A program made the position numbers and the translations under genes. From contig NZ_MULI01000053.1 in assembly GCF_002939385.1 (NCBI RefSeq), positions 1-49,586 on the forward strand: a stretch of 49,586 bases of DNA, in the 5' to 3' direction. Shown in pieces: positions 42,545 through 49,586 of this stretch. The DNA comes from Streptomyces sp. MH60 (GTDB taxonomy: Bacteria; Actinomycetota; Actinomycetes; Streptomycetales; Streptomycetaceae). The notes beneath the pieces were generated by a model, which saw only the letters and a list, made by a program, of their open reading frames with translations, did not search any database and was not told the DNA's origin. Every line of letters begins with the position of its first letter. The first letter of the stretch is position 1.

Positions 42545-43044
42545 GCACGCCCGAGAACGGCCGGACGGACGGCCCGGTGATGCGCCGCGGCCGCCGCCTG
42601 GCCGTCGACGTCGGCGACGCCCGGATCGGGGTCGCCTCCTGCGACCCCGACGGCATCCTCGCCACCCCGGTGGAGACCGTCCCCGGCCGCGACGTCCCGG
42701 CCGCGCACCGGCGCCTCAGAAACCTGGTCGCGGAGTACGAGCCCATCGAGGTCGTCGTCGGCCTCCCTCGCTCCCTCAAGGGGGGCGAGGGCCCGGCCGC
42801 GGCCAAGGTCAGGCGCTTCGCGCAGGAGCTGGCCCGCGGCATCGCCCCGGTCCCGGTCCGGCTCGTCGACGAGCGGATGACGACGGTCACCGCCAGCCAG
42901 GGGCTGCGCGCCTCGGGAGTGAAGTCCAAGAAGGGCCGGTCCGTCATCGACCAGGCCGCCGCTGTGATCATCCTTCAGCAGGCACTCGAATCCGAACGGG
43001 TGTCAGGCAGGCCACCCGGCGAGGGCGTCGAAGTGGTCATCTGA
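42541..43044 (+). CDS. ruvX: Holliday junction resolvase-like protein RuvX (YqgF)
   Basis: A 167-residue RNase H-fold protein. GTG 42541 overlaps the alaS stop. The motifs are LAVDVGDARIGVASCD (first Asp), VVVGLPRSLKG, VRLVDERMTTVTA (Glu) and IDQAAAVIILQ (Asp). YqgF proteins act in 16S rRNA 5'-end maturation and have been proposed as junction resolvases. The alaS-ruvX-mltG-aroE order is shared with M. tuberculosis. Confidence 0.94.
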   Translation: MSTPENGRTDGPVMRRGRRLAVDVGDARIGVASCDPDGILATPVETVPGRDVPAAHRRLRNLVAEYEPIEVVVGLPRSLKGGEGPAAAKVRRFAQELARGIAPVPVRLVDERMTTVTASQGLRASGVKSKKGRSVIDQAAAVIILQQALESERVSGRPPGEGVEVVI

Positions 43045-43172
43045 TCGCGGTACGGTAACGTTCCGCGCGATGCGGAGGCATTCGAACAGCCACCGCACAG
43101 CAAGAGGCGGAACGGAAGCGAGCCCTTCGGCACAGGTCGCGCCCCCCGTCGCCTCGCGGCTCTAGGGGATCG

Positions 43173-44930
43173 ATGACTGAGTATGGCCGGGGCCCTGGCT
43201 CCGAACCGTGGCATCCCGAGGACCCGTTGTACGGGGACGGCGGATGGGGCGGACAGCAGGCCCACGCGGGTCAGCAGTCCCCCTACGGCGGCCAGCCGCA
43301 GCAGTATCCGGAGCAGCAGCAGGCGCAGCAGGGTTACGGCGACTGGAGCAACGGCGGTCAGTCGTCGTACGACGGTGGGCAGCCGCAGTACGACCAGTAC
43401 GGCCACCAGCACCCCGAGCCGCAGTACGACCAGTACGGTCATCAGTACGACCAGCAGCAGTACGACCAGCACCAGTACGGTCAGCAGCAGTACGACCAGC
43501 AGTACGCGCCCCAGGCCCAGCCGCAGCAGGTTCACGACAACGGCTGGGGCGCCGGCGCCCACCCCCAGGCGCAGTACCCGGCCGACCCGTCCGACCCCTA
43601 CGGACAGCAGGCCGGCGGCTACGGCGCCGAGCAGCCCGACTTCTACGGCACCCCCGAGGCGTACCCGCCGCCGGAACCGCCCACCCGCCGGCGCGCCGAG
43701 CCCGAGCCGCAGCGCACCGACTGGGACCCCGGGCCCGACGAGGGGGAGCACGCCTTCTTCGCGGGCGGGGACGCCGACGAGGACGACGCACCGGGCGACG
43801 GCCGGGGCGGTCGTGAGGACCGCAGGTCCCGAGGTGGCGGCAAGCCCAAGAAACGCCGCAGCGGATGCGCCTGCCTGGTGGTGTGCCTGGTGCTCGGCGG
43901 CGGTGTGGCAGGTGTCGGATATTTCGGGTACCAGTTTTACCAGGATCGTTTCGGCACGGCCCCGGACTTCGCGGGCGACGGCAACGGCGAGCAGGTGACC
44001 GTCACCATCCCCAAGGGCGCGGGCGGCTCCACGATCGGCCAGGAACTCAAGCGGCAGGGCGTGGTGAAGAGCGTCGACGCCTTCATCTCCGCCCAGCAGA
44101 GCAACCCGCGCGGCAAGAGCATCCAGGACGGCGTGTACACGCTGCAGAAGGAGATGTCGGCCGACAGCGCGGTCGAGCTCCTGCTCAGCCCGAAGAGCCG
44201 CAGCAACCTGATCATCGCCGAGGGCAAGCGCAACGCCGCCGTCTACGAGCTCATCGACAAGCGCCTCGGGGTGAAGGCGGGCACCACCGCCGAGGTCGCC
44301 AAGTCCGAGTACAAGGAACTCGGACTGCCCGAGTGGGCGCTGAACCACAAGGGTGTCAAGGACCCGCTGGAGGGCTTCCTCTACCCGTCCAGCTACTCGG
44401 CGGCCAAGGGGCAGAAGCCCGAGGACGTGCTCAAGCAGATGGTGGCACGTGCCAGCGAGCAGTACGAGAAGATCGGCCTCGAGGAGAAGGCGGAGGGCCT
44501 GGGCCTCAAGGGCCCGTGGGAGCTGCTCACCGCCGCGAGCCTGGTGCAGGCGGAGGGCAAGACGCACGACGACTTCCGCAAGATGGCCGAGGTCATCTAC
44601 AACCGGCTCAAGGAGTCCAACACCGAGACGAACCAGAAGCTCCAGTTCGACTCGACGTTCAACTACCTGATGGGCCAGAGCAAGATCCACATCAGCGAGT
44701 CCGAGATCAACAGCAACATGGACCCGTACAACACCTACACCAACCGGGGCCTGCCGCCCGGGCCCATCGGCAACCCCGGCGACGAGGCCCTGCAGGCGGC
44801 GCTCAACCCCACCACGGACGGCTGGATCTACTTCGTTGCCACCGACGGCGTGGAGAAGACCGAGTTCGCCAAGACCCACGCCGAGTTCCTGAAGCTGAAG
44901 GACAAGTTCGATGCCAGCTCCGGCGACTGA
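43173..44930 (+). CDS. mltG: Endolytic transglycosylase MltG
   Basis: A 585-residue membrane protein that cuts nascent peptidoglycan and sets glycan chain length. ATG 43173 follows AGGGGAT. Residues 15-125 are a Gln/Tyr/Asp/Gly-rich, repeat-bearing cytoplasmic region, then an acidic stretch and a basic patch (GGGKPKKRRSG). One membrane helix lies near residues 231-252. Outside follow a LysM-like part (VTVTIPKGAGGSTIGQELKR) and the YceG catalytic domain with AASLVQAEGKT, whose Glu aligns with the catalytic Glu of E. coli MltG (ASIVEKE). The end overlaps aroE by 20 nt. Confidence 0.94.
   Translation: MTEYGRGPGSEPWHPEDPLYGDGGWGGQQAHAGQQSPYGGQPQQYPEQQQAQQGYGDWSNGGQSSYDGGQPQYDQYGHQHPEPQYDQYGHQYDQQQYDQHQYGQQQYDQQYAPQAQPQQVHDNGWGAGAHPQAQYPADPSDPYGQQAGGYGAEQPDFYGTPEAYPPPEPPTRRRAEPEPQRTDWDPGPDEGEHAFFAGGDADEDDAPGDGRGGREDRRSRGGGKPKKRRSGCACLVVCLVLGGGVAGVGYFGYQFYQDRFGTAPDFAGDGNGEQVTVTIPKGAGGSTIGQELKRQGVVKSVDAFISAQQSNPRGKSIQDGVYTLQKEMSADSAVELLLSPKSRSNLIIAEGKRNAAVYELIDKRLGVKAGTTAEVAKSEYKELGLPEWALNHKGVKDPLEGFLYPSSYSAAKGQKPEDVLKQMVARASEQYEKIGLEEKAEGLGLKGPWELLTAASLVQAEGKTHDDFRKMAEVIYNRLKESNTETNQKLQFDSTFNYLMGQSKIHISESEINSNMDPYNTYTNRGLPPGPIGNPGDEALQAALNPTTDGWIYFVATDGVEKTEFAKTHAEFLKLKDKFDASSGD
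43366..43510 (+). repeat. Imperfect YDQ/QYG-coding repeat in mltG
   Basis: The motif CAGTACGACCAG and close variants recur about six times and encode Tyr-Asp-Gln and Gln-Tyr-Gly runs of the cytoplasmic tail. It is a low-complexity tract prone to length change. Confidence 0.75.
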
Positions 44931-45750
44931 CCGGCGCAGGGCCGCCGTGCTCGGCTCCCCGATCGCCCACTCCCTCTCCCCGGTGCTGCACCGCGCCGCC
45001 TACGCGGAGCTGGGCCTCGCCAACTGGACGTACGACCGCTTCGACGTCGACGAGGCGGCGCTCCCCGGCTTCTTCGAGGAGCTGGGGTCCGAGTGGGCGG
45101 GGCTGTCGCTGACCATGCCGCTCAAGCGGGCGGTGATCCCGCTGCTCGACTCGGTCAGCGAGACCGCGGCCTCCGTGGACGCGGTGAACACCGTCGTGTT
45201 CGGCAAGGACGGCCGCAAGACCGGCGACAACACCGACATCCCCGGCATCGTCGCCGCCCTGCGCGAGCACGGCATCGAGAAGACCGAGACCGCCGCGGTC
45301 CTCGGCGCCGGGGCCACCGCGTCCTCCGCGCTGGCCGCACTGGCCCGGATCTGCACCGGCGAGATCGCCGTCTACGTGCGCAGCGCGGCACGCGCCGACG
45401 AGATGCGGGGCTGGGCTCAGCGGCTGGACGTCGACGTGCGCATCGCGGACTGGGCGGACGCCGAGGAGGCGCTGCACGCCCCGCTGGTCGTGGCCACCAC
45501 GCCGGCCGGCGCCACCGACGCGCTCGCCGCCGCCGTCCCCGAGATGCCCACCACCCTCTTCGACGTGCTCTACGACCCCTGGCCCACCGCGCTCGCCGCC
45601 CGCTGGTCGGCGTACGGCGGTGCCGTCGTCAGCGGCCTCGACCTGCTGCTCCACCAGGCGGTGCTCCAGGTGGAGCAGATGACCGGCCGGGCTCCCGCGC
45701 CGCTGGCCGCCATGCGAAAAGCGGGGGAGCACGCGCTCGCGGATCGCTAG
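44911..45750 (+). CDS. aroE: Shikimate dehydrogenase
   Basis: A 279-residue enzyme that reduces 3-dehydroshikimate to shikimate with NADPH. ATG 44911 lies 20 nt inside the end of mltG, with GAAGGAC upstream. The substrate site is GSPIAHSLSPVLHRAAY, the catalytic Lys is in LTMPLKRAV and the Asp in GDNTDIPG. The nucleotide loop is VLGAGATASSALAA, with Thr at the position where many AroE have Gly, and NADP contact is plausible at YVRSAAR. GLDLLLHQAVLQ closes the domain. aroC, aroK and aroB follow, so four shikimate genes cluster here. Confidence 0.95.
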   Translation: MPAPATDRRRAAVLGSPIAHSLSPVLHRAAYAELGLANWTYDRFDVDEAALPGFFEELGSEWAGLSLTMPLKRAVIPLLDSVSETAASVDAVNTVVFGKDGRKTGDNTDIPGIVAALREHGIEKTETAAVLGAGATASSALAALARICTGEIAVYVRSAARADEMRGWAQRLDVDVRIADWADAEEALHAPLVVATTPAGATDALAAAVPEMPTTLFDVLYDPWPTALAARWSAYGGAVVSGLDLLLHQAVLQVEQMTGRAPAPLAAMRKAGEHALADR

Positions 45751-45779
45751 GATCCCTCGGGTTCCGCAGGGGGCGGAAC
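45748..45779 (+). promoter_or_regulatory. Candidate promoter and 5' hairpin for the small repeat protein
   Basis: TAGGAT (45748-45753) overlaps the aroE stop. GTTCCGC/GCGGAAC (45761-45767 with 45773-45779, loop AGGGG) follows. The layout copies that at 18785. The hairpin could equally end the aroE transcript. Confidence 0.4.
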
Positions 45780-45797
45780 GGGAGGGGAAGACGACCC

Positions 45798-46166
45798 ATG
45801 TACACAGGCGTGCCGCTGGCCTCGGCCAAGTCCCAGATCTTCGAGGCCGCCCTGGGCTTCCTGCCCGACTGGGTGCAGATCACGGTGCTCGCCCTGATCG
45901 TGCTCGCCGTCGTCGCGAGCTGGGGGGTCAAGGCGCGGCGCGGGCTCGCCCGGCGGCGCGCGAATCGCGCGGGCCTGGACCTGCCCGGGACGGCGCGGCA
46001 GGGCCAGGGCACCGGCGCCGACCACCTCGGGCCCTACGCGCCGCCGCAGCAGGGGCGGAGCGGGGCCGACTTCCTCGGGCCCTACGCTCCGGCGCGGCGG
46101 CAGGAGGGCGGCGCCGACTTCCTCGGCTCCTACGCTCCGCCGCGGCAGGGCGACCGACCCGCCTGA
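45798..46166 (+). CDS. Small membrane protein with three 16-residue repeats
   Basis: A 122-residue protein starting at ATG 45798 after GAGGGGAAG. Residues 25-44 form one hydrophobic segment (DWVQITVLALIVLAVVASWG), then a basic stretch (KARRGLARRRANR). Residues 73-120 are three consecutive 16-residue units built on GAD(F/H)LG(P/S)YAP. Function is unknown. The cytoplasmic, repeat-bearing tail suggests a binding platform or multivalent linker. It lies between aroE and aroC but need not share their role. Confidence 0.75.
   Translation: MYTGVPLASAKSQIFEAALGFLPDWVQITVLALIVLAVVASWGVKARRGLARRRANRAGLDLPGTARQGQGTGADHLGPYAPPQQGRSGADFLGPYAPARRQEGGADFLGSYAPPRQGDRPA
46014..46157 (+). repeat. Three tandem 48-bp units
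   Basis: Three 48-bp units (46014-46061, 46062-46109, 46110-46157) encode the GADFLGPYAP-type repeat. They differ mainly at third positions and at the variable ends of the units, so the protein pattern appears to be kept under selection. Confidence 0.8.
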
Positions 46167-46304
46167 CGCCGCCCGGGCTCGCCCGCGCGCCCGTGCGCGC
46201 GTCCGCCCGCGCGTCCGGGAAATGGACCGGCGACCGGGTCCCGCGGCCGAACGTGGGAGGATCGGAGGCGGCGGACCGGGGCCGCGCACCCGGTCGGACC
46301 ATCG

Positions 46305-46330
46305 CGTACGCGGAGAAGACACGTACGCGG
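46305..46330 (+). promoter_or_regulatory. Direct repeat CGTACGCGG upstream of aroC
   Basis: Two exact copies of CGTACGCGG (46305-46313 and 46322-46330) are 17 bp apart, start to start, in the 197-nt gap before aroC. Such a spacing is compatible with a regulator binding in tandem or with promoter elements, but no factor is known to me. Confidence 0.35.
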
Positions 46331-46363
46331 GGCATACCGGGGCGCGAGCACTGAGGAGCACCG

Positions 46364-47548
46364 TTGAGCAGGTTGCGCTGGCTGACCGCGGGGGAGTCCC
46401 ACGGTCCCGCACTCGTCGCGACGCTGGAGGGACTGCCCGCCGGCGTGCCGATCACCACCGAGATGGTGGCGGACCACCTGGCGAGGCGGCGGCTCGGTTA
46501 CGGGCGCGGTGCGCGGATGAAGTTCGAGCGCGACGAGGTCACCTTCCTCGGCGGCGTCCGGCACGGTCTGACCATGGGCTCCCCGGTCGCCGTCATGGTC
46601 GGCAACACCGAGTGGCCCAAGTGGGAGCAGGTCATGTCGGCCGACCCGGTGGACCCGGAGGTGCTGGCCGGTCTCGCGCGCAACGCCCCGCTGACCCGGC
46701 CGCGCCCCGGTCACGCGGACCTCGCCGGCATGCAGAAGTACGGCTTCGACGAGGCCCGGCCGATCCTGGAGCGCGCCTCGGCCCGGGAGACGGCGGCCCG
46801 GGTCGCGCTGGGCGCGGTGGCCCGGTCGTACCTCAAGGAGACGACCGGCGTCGAGATCGTCAGCCATGTCGTCGAGCTGGCCTCGGTGAAGGCGCCGCAC
46901 GGTGTGTACCCGACGCCGGCCGACGTGGAGAGGCTGGACGCCGACCCGGTGCGCTGCCTGGACGCGGACGCGTCGAAGGCGATGGTCGCCGAGATCGACC
47001 AGGCCCACAAGGACGGCGACACGCTCGGCGGCGTCGTCGAGATCCTCGCCTACGGCGTGCCGGTGGGCCTCGGCTCGCACGTCCACTGGGACCGCAAGCT
47101 CGACGCGCGCCTCGCGGGCGCCCTCATGGGCATCCAGGCGATCAAGGGCGTCGAGCTCGGCGACGGCTTCGAGCTGGCCCGCGTGCCCGGGTCCCGGGCC
47201 CACGACGAGATCGTGAGCACGCACGACGGCATCCGCCGGGTCTCCGGCCGCTCCGGCGGCACCGAGGGCGGCCTCACCACCGGTGAGCTGCTGCGGGTGC
47301 GCGCCGCGATGAAGCCGATCGCGACCGTGCCGCGCGCCCTGAAGACCGTGGACGTGGCCACCGGCGAGGCCGCGCAGGCCCACCACCAGCGCTCCGACGT
47401 GTCCGCGGTCCCCGCCGCCGGAATCGTCGCCGAGGCCATGGTGGCCCTCGTCCTCGCCGACGCGGTGGCGGAGAAGTTCGGCGGCGACAGCGTGACCGAG
47501 ACCCGCCGCAACGTCACCTCGTACCTCGACCACCTGGCCATCCGATGA
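46364..47548 (+). CDS. aroC: Chorismate synthase
   Basis: A 394-residue FMN-dependent enzyme that converts EPSP to chorismate, the last step of the shikimate pathway. TTG 46364 follows GAGGAG at 5 nt. The opening RWLTAGESHGPALVATLEG is the family signature; RRRLGYGRGARMKFERDEV, RPRPGHADLAGMQKYGFD and SGRSGGTEGGLTTGE follow. Length is normal. The stop overlaps the aroK ATG (ATGA). Confidence 0.97.
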   Translation: MSRLRWLTAGESHGPALVATLEGLPAGVPITTEMVADHLARRRLGYGRGARMKFERDEVTFLGGVRHGLTMGSPVAVMVGNTEWPKWEQVMSADPVDPEVLAGLARNAPLTRPRPGHADLAGMQKYGFDEARPILERASARETAARVALGAVARSYLKETTGVEIVSHVVELASVKAPHGVYPTPADVERLDADPVRCLDADASKAMVAEIDQAHKDGDTLGGVVEILAYGVPVGLGSHVHWDRKLDARLAGALMGIQAIKGVELGDGFELARVPGSRAHDEIVSTHDGIRRVSGRSGGTEGGLTTGELLRVRAAMKPIATVPRALKTVDVATGEAAQAHHQRSDVSAVPAAGIVAEAMVALVLADAVAEKFGGDSVTETRRNVTSYLDHLAIR

Positions 47549-49191
47549 GCGCACCGCTGATCGTCCTGGTCGGACCGATGGGGGTCGGCAAGTCCACCGT
47601 CGGGCAGCTGCTCGCCGACCGGCTGGGCACGGGCTACCGGGACACGGACGAGGACATCGTCGCCGCCCAGGGGCGGGCCATCGCCGAGATCTTCGTGGAC
47701 GAGGGCGAGGCCGCCTTCCGGGCCCTGGAGAAGGAGGCCGTGCGCGTCGCGCTCGCCGAGCACGACGGGGTCCTCGCCCTCGGCGGCGGCGCGATCCTCG
47801 ACGCCGACACGCGGGCGCTGCTCGCCGGACAGCGGGTCGTCTGCCTCTCGATGGACGTCGAGGAGGCCGTCAAGCGCACCGGGCTGAACGCGGCGCGTCC
47901 GCTGCTCGCGGTCAACCCGCGCAAGCAGTGGCGCGAGCTGATGGAGGCCCGCCGGCACCTCTACGAGGAGGTCGCCACGGCCGTCGTGACCACGGACGGC
48001 CGCACGCCGGAAGAAGTCACCCAAGCCGTCCTGGACGCAGCGGAGTTGAAGACTGTATCTCCCGGGGGACAACCCCCGGACCCCCGGCCGGAGGACGCTG
48101 TGGTGAACGACGTGACAAGGATCGAGATCGGCGGCACCGCGGGATCCGACCCCTACGAGGTTCTGGTGGGCCGTCAGCTCCTGGGCGAGCTGGGCGGTCT
48201 GATCGGTGCCAAGGCCAAGCGGGTCGCGGTGATCCACCCCGAGGCGCTCGCCGAGACCGGTGAGGCGCTGCGCGCCGACCTCGCCGAGCAGGGCTACGAG
48301 GCGATCGCCATCCAGGTGCCCAACGCCGAGGAGGCCAAGACCGCCGAGGTCGCCGCGTACTGCTGGAAGGCGCTCGGCCAGTCCGGGTTCACGCGTACCG
48401 ACGTCATCGTCGGGGTCGGCGGCGGTGCCAGCACCGACCTGGCCGGGTTCGTCGCCGCGACCTGGCTGCGCGGGGTGCGCTGGATCGCCGTCCCCACCAC
48501 CGTGCTGGCCATGGTGGACGCGGCCGTAGGCGGCAAGACCGGCATCAACACCGCCGAGGGCAAGAACCTCGTCGGCTCCTTCCACCCGCCGGCCGGTGTC
48601 CTGTGCGACCTGGCCGCCCTGGACTCGCTGCCGGTCAACGACTACGTCTCGGGTCTCGCCGAGGTCATCAAGGCCGGCTTCATCGCCGACCCGGTGATCC
48701 TGGACCTGATCGAGTCCGACCCGCAGGCCGCGCGCACCCCGGCCGGACCGCACACCGCCGAGCTGATCGTGCGTTCCATCAAGGTCAAGGCCGAGGTCGT
48801 CTCGTCCGACCTCAAGGAAGCGGGCCTCAGGGAGATCCTCAACTACGGCCACACCCTCGGCCACGCCATCGAGAAGAACGAGCGCTACAAGTGGCGCCAC
48901 GGCGCCGCCGTATCGGTCGGCATGCACTTCGCCGCCGAACTCGGCCGCCTCGCGGGCCGCCTGGACGACGCCACCGCCGACCGCCACCGCAGCATCCTCG
49001 AAGCGGTCGGCCTCCCGCTGCACTACCGCCACGACCAGTGGCCCAAGCTGGTCGAGAACATGAAGCTCGACAAGAAGTCGCGCGGCGATCTGCTGCGCTT
49101 CATCGTCCTGGACGGCCTCGCCAAGCCCACCGTCCTGGAGGGCCCCGACCCGGCCGTCCTCCTCGCCGCCTACGGCGAGGTGGGCGAGTAG
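47545..49191 (+). CDS. aroK: Shikimate kinase - 3-dehydroquinate synthase in-frame fusion (AroK-AroB)
   Basis: One open frame of 548 residues. Residues 1-170 are a full shikimate kinase: Walker A GPMGVGKST, the shikimate-binding Asp in YRDTDEDIV, GGGAIL, and the lid RTGLNAARPLL. No stop follows. Residues 172-182 are encoded by a hairpin repeat (48060-48085), then GGAGG and two GTG codons, and from V187 a full 3-dehydroquinate synthase. Most streptomycete AroK proteins end near residue 171. Bifunctional AroKB proteins exist in other bacteria, but the intact internal start argues that free AroB is also made. A single-base assembly error could mimic a fusion, although both halves stay in one clean frame. 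Kinase and synthase identities are certain; the fusion product is inferred. Confidence 0.85.
   Translation: MSAPLIVLVGPMGVGKSTVGQLLADRLGTGYRDTDEDIVAAQGRAIAEIFVDEGEAAFRALEKEAVRVALAEHDGVLALGGGAILDADTRALLAGQRVVCLSMDVEEAVKRTGLNAARPLLAVNPRKQWRELMEARRHLYEEVATAVVTTDGRTPEEVTQAVLDAAELKTVSPGGQPPDPRPEDAVVNDVTRIEIGGTAGSDPYEVLVGRQLLGELGGLIGAKAKRVAVIHPEALAETGEALRADLAEQGYEAIAIQVPNAEEAKTAEVAAYCWKALGQSGFTRTDVIVGVGGGASTDLAGFVAATWLRGVRWIAVPTTVLAMVDAAVGGKTGINTAEGKNLVGSFHPPAGVLCDLAALDSLPVNDYVSGLAEVIKAGFIADPVILDLIESDPQAARTPAGPHTAELIVRSIKVKAEVVSSDLKEAGLREILNYGHTLGHAIEKNERYKWRHGAAVSVGMHFAAELGRLAGRLDDATADRHRSILEAVGLPLHYRHDQWPKLVENMKLDKKSRGDLLRFIVLDGLAKPTVLEGPDPAVLLAAYGEVGE
48060..48085. repeat. Inverted hairpin repeat translated as the AroK-AroB linker
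   Basis: CCGGGGG (48062-48068) pairs with CCCCCGG (48073-48079) around ACAA. Read on the minus strand, the segment contains GGGGTCCGGGGG and CCCCCGGGA, the same two arms as in the intergenic repeat at 9357-9382. Here it is inside a reading frame and encodes SPGGQPPDPR. Confidence 0.75.
48103..49191 (+). CDS. aroB: 3-dehydroquinate synthase (internal start)
   Basis: A 362-residue enzyme that converts DAHP to 3-dehydroquinate, using NAD and a metal. The start GTG 48103 has GGAGG (48090-48094) at 8 nt; GTG 48100 is an alternative. The motifs are GVGGGASTDLAGFVAATWLRG split by short gaps, PTTVLAMVDAAVGGKTGIN, GKNLVGSFHPP, SGLAEVIKAGF, and LNYGHTLGHAIE with the metal His residues. Length equals that of free-standing streptomycete AroB. 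The same frame is also read as the C-terminal part of the aroK fusion. Confidence 0.93.
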   Translation: MNDVTRIEIGGTAGSDPYEVLVGRQLLGELGGLIGAKAKRVAVIHPEALAETGEALRADLAEQGYEAIAIQVPNAEEAKTAEVAAYCWKALGQSGFTRTDVIVGVGGGASTDLAGFVAATWLRGVRWIAVPTTVLAMVDAAVGGKTGINTAEGKNLVGSFHPPAGVLCDLAALDSLPVNDYVSGLAEVIKAGFIADPVILDLIESDPQAARTPAGPHTAELIVRSIKVKAEVVSSDLKEAGLREILNYGHTLGHAIEKNERYKWRHGAAVSVGMHFAAELGRLAGRLDDATADRHRSILEAVGLPLHYRHDQWPKLVENMKLDKKSRGDLLRFIVLDGLAKPTVLEGPDPAVLLAAYGEVGE

Positions 49192-49244
49192 TACCCCGGT
49201 GCGCCGTTCCGTCCGATTCGCCGTGCGGGACGGGCACTTCGGGC

Positions 49245-49280
49245 CGCCCCCGGCCGTTCACCAAACGACGGCCGGGGGCG
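49245..49280 (+). terminator. Terminator after aroB
   Basis: CGCCCCCGGCCGT (49245-49257) pairs perfectly with ACGGCCGGGGGCG (49268-49280), a 13-bp stem with a 10-nt loop, 54 nt after the aroB stop. TACCGT (49282-49287) right after it may be the -10 of the next gene. Confidence 0.75.
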
Positions 49281-49358
49281 GTACCGTTCGGTAGCAGGAC
49301 GGCGGGCCCCCTTCCCGCCGCCAGCGCCCATCGCCTGTACGAGACGGAGTGGCACCGG

Positions 49359-49586
49359 ATGCAGCACCCAGTGGGTTCTCCGCTGCCGCCGCCCCACCAG
49401 CCGGGGCACGGACCGGCCCTCGGCTGGTCCCCGGCCGCACACCACCCTGGCCCGCCCCAGGGACCCGCCCCCGTACCGCCTGCCGCGCCGGGGTACCCCA
49501 TGGCGCCGGGGCAGGCCCCGGCCGGGCACCCGGGTCCCGCCCCGGCACCGCACCAGCCGGCCCCCGCCCCGGCACCCCGTCAGCTG
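49359..49586 (+). CDS. N-terminus of a proline-rich protein (cut by window end)
   Basis: An open frame starts at ATG 49359 and runs to the window edge, 76 codons without a stop. The visible part is almost only Pro, Ala, Gly, His and Gln (for example QPAPAPAPRQL), a disordered N-terminal tail. GAGACGGAG lies upstream but is far for a Shine-Dalgarno. Downstream domains are outside the window, so the product cannot be named. The context is the gene after aroB. Confidence 0.55.
   Translation, partial: MQHPVGSPLPPPHQPGHGPALGWSPAAHHPGPPQGPAPVPPAAPGYPMAPGQAPAGHPGPAPAPHQPAPAPAPRQL

Noticed and set aside
43366..43510. CRISPR-like array
   Set aside because: The repeat is inside the mltG frame, with short irregular coding units and no spacers.
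46014..46157. Non-coding tandem repeat or origin iterons
   Set aside because: The 48-bp units keep one frame and a protein motif, and lie inside a gene with a start and a Shine-Dalgarno.

Overview
The window is a stretch of high-GC chromosome (about 72% GC by eye) from an actinomycete, almost certainly Streptomyces or a close relative. The grounds are the codon bias, the frequent GTG and TTG starts, the tightly overlapping ATGA/GTGA gene junctions and the gene order. The order parallels the Mycobacterium tuberculosis block thrS - HIT - pgsA - patA - pimA - pdxS/pdxT - yebC - ruvCAB - yajC-secD-secF - apt - rel - ppi - MBL hydrolase - hisS - rarA - alaS - ruvX - mltG - aroE - aroC - aroK - aroB. 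Most of the window is therefore conserved core genome rather than accessory DNA.

Layout. 1-3.7 kb: the end of a membrane-protein gene, a Tat-exported exo-rhamnogalacturonan-lyase-family protein and an SRPBCC protein. 3.7-6.6 kb: tRNA-Val(CAC) with strong hairpins, a divergent DEDDh exonuclease, and a coupled pair made of a DUF4365 protein and an unknown 418-residue protein. 6.7-16.5 kb: thrS, a HIT phosphorylase, then an inverted two-gene block (membrane protein and EF-G-like GTPase), then the phosphatidylinositol mannoside genes pgsA-patA-pimA. 16.6-26.3 kb: a LemA-like membrane protein, pdxS-pdxT (vitamin B6), yebC, ruvC-ruvA-ruvB (Holliday junction processing), yajC-secD-secF (protein export) and apt. 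26.5-31.3 kb: rel (ppGpp) facing a DUF349 protein and a membrane-anchored cyclophilin across a perfect 21-bp bidirectional terminator. 31.4-36.7 kb: MBL hydrolase, hisS, VKOR-family protein, rarA, and rpsD behind a roughly 280-nt structured leader. 36.7-39 kb: a STAND ATPase without a DNA-binding domain. 39-45.7 kb: a coupled cluster DUF948 - DUF6167 - alaS - ruvX - mltG - aroE. 45.8-49.2 kb: a small repeat protein, aroC, and an aroK-aroB unit. The window ends in a proline-rich open reading frame.

Most notable observation: aroK has no stop codon of its own. It runs in frame, through a translated copy of a hairpin repeat that is intergenic elsewhere in the window, straight into aroB. aroB keeps its own Shine-Dalgarno and GTG start, so the locus can make an AroK-AroB fusion and probably also free AroB. 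Other points worth checking are the structured rpsD leader, an EF-G-like protein with altered G2/G3/G4 motifs, a small exonuclease/DUF4365 nucleic-acid gene group, a set of TANNNT boxes 6-8 nt before start codons (leaderless mRNAs), and a leaderless upstream ORF overlapping thrS. No CRISPR array, insertion sequence, prophage or biosynthetic cluster is visible.
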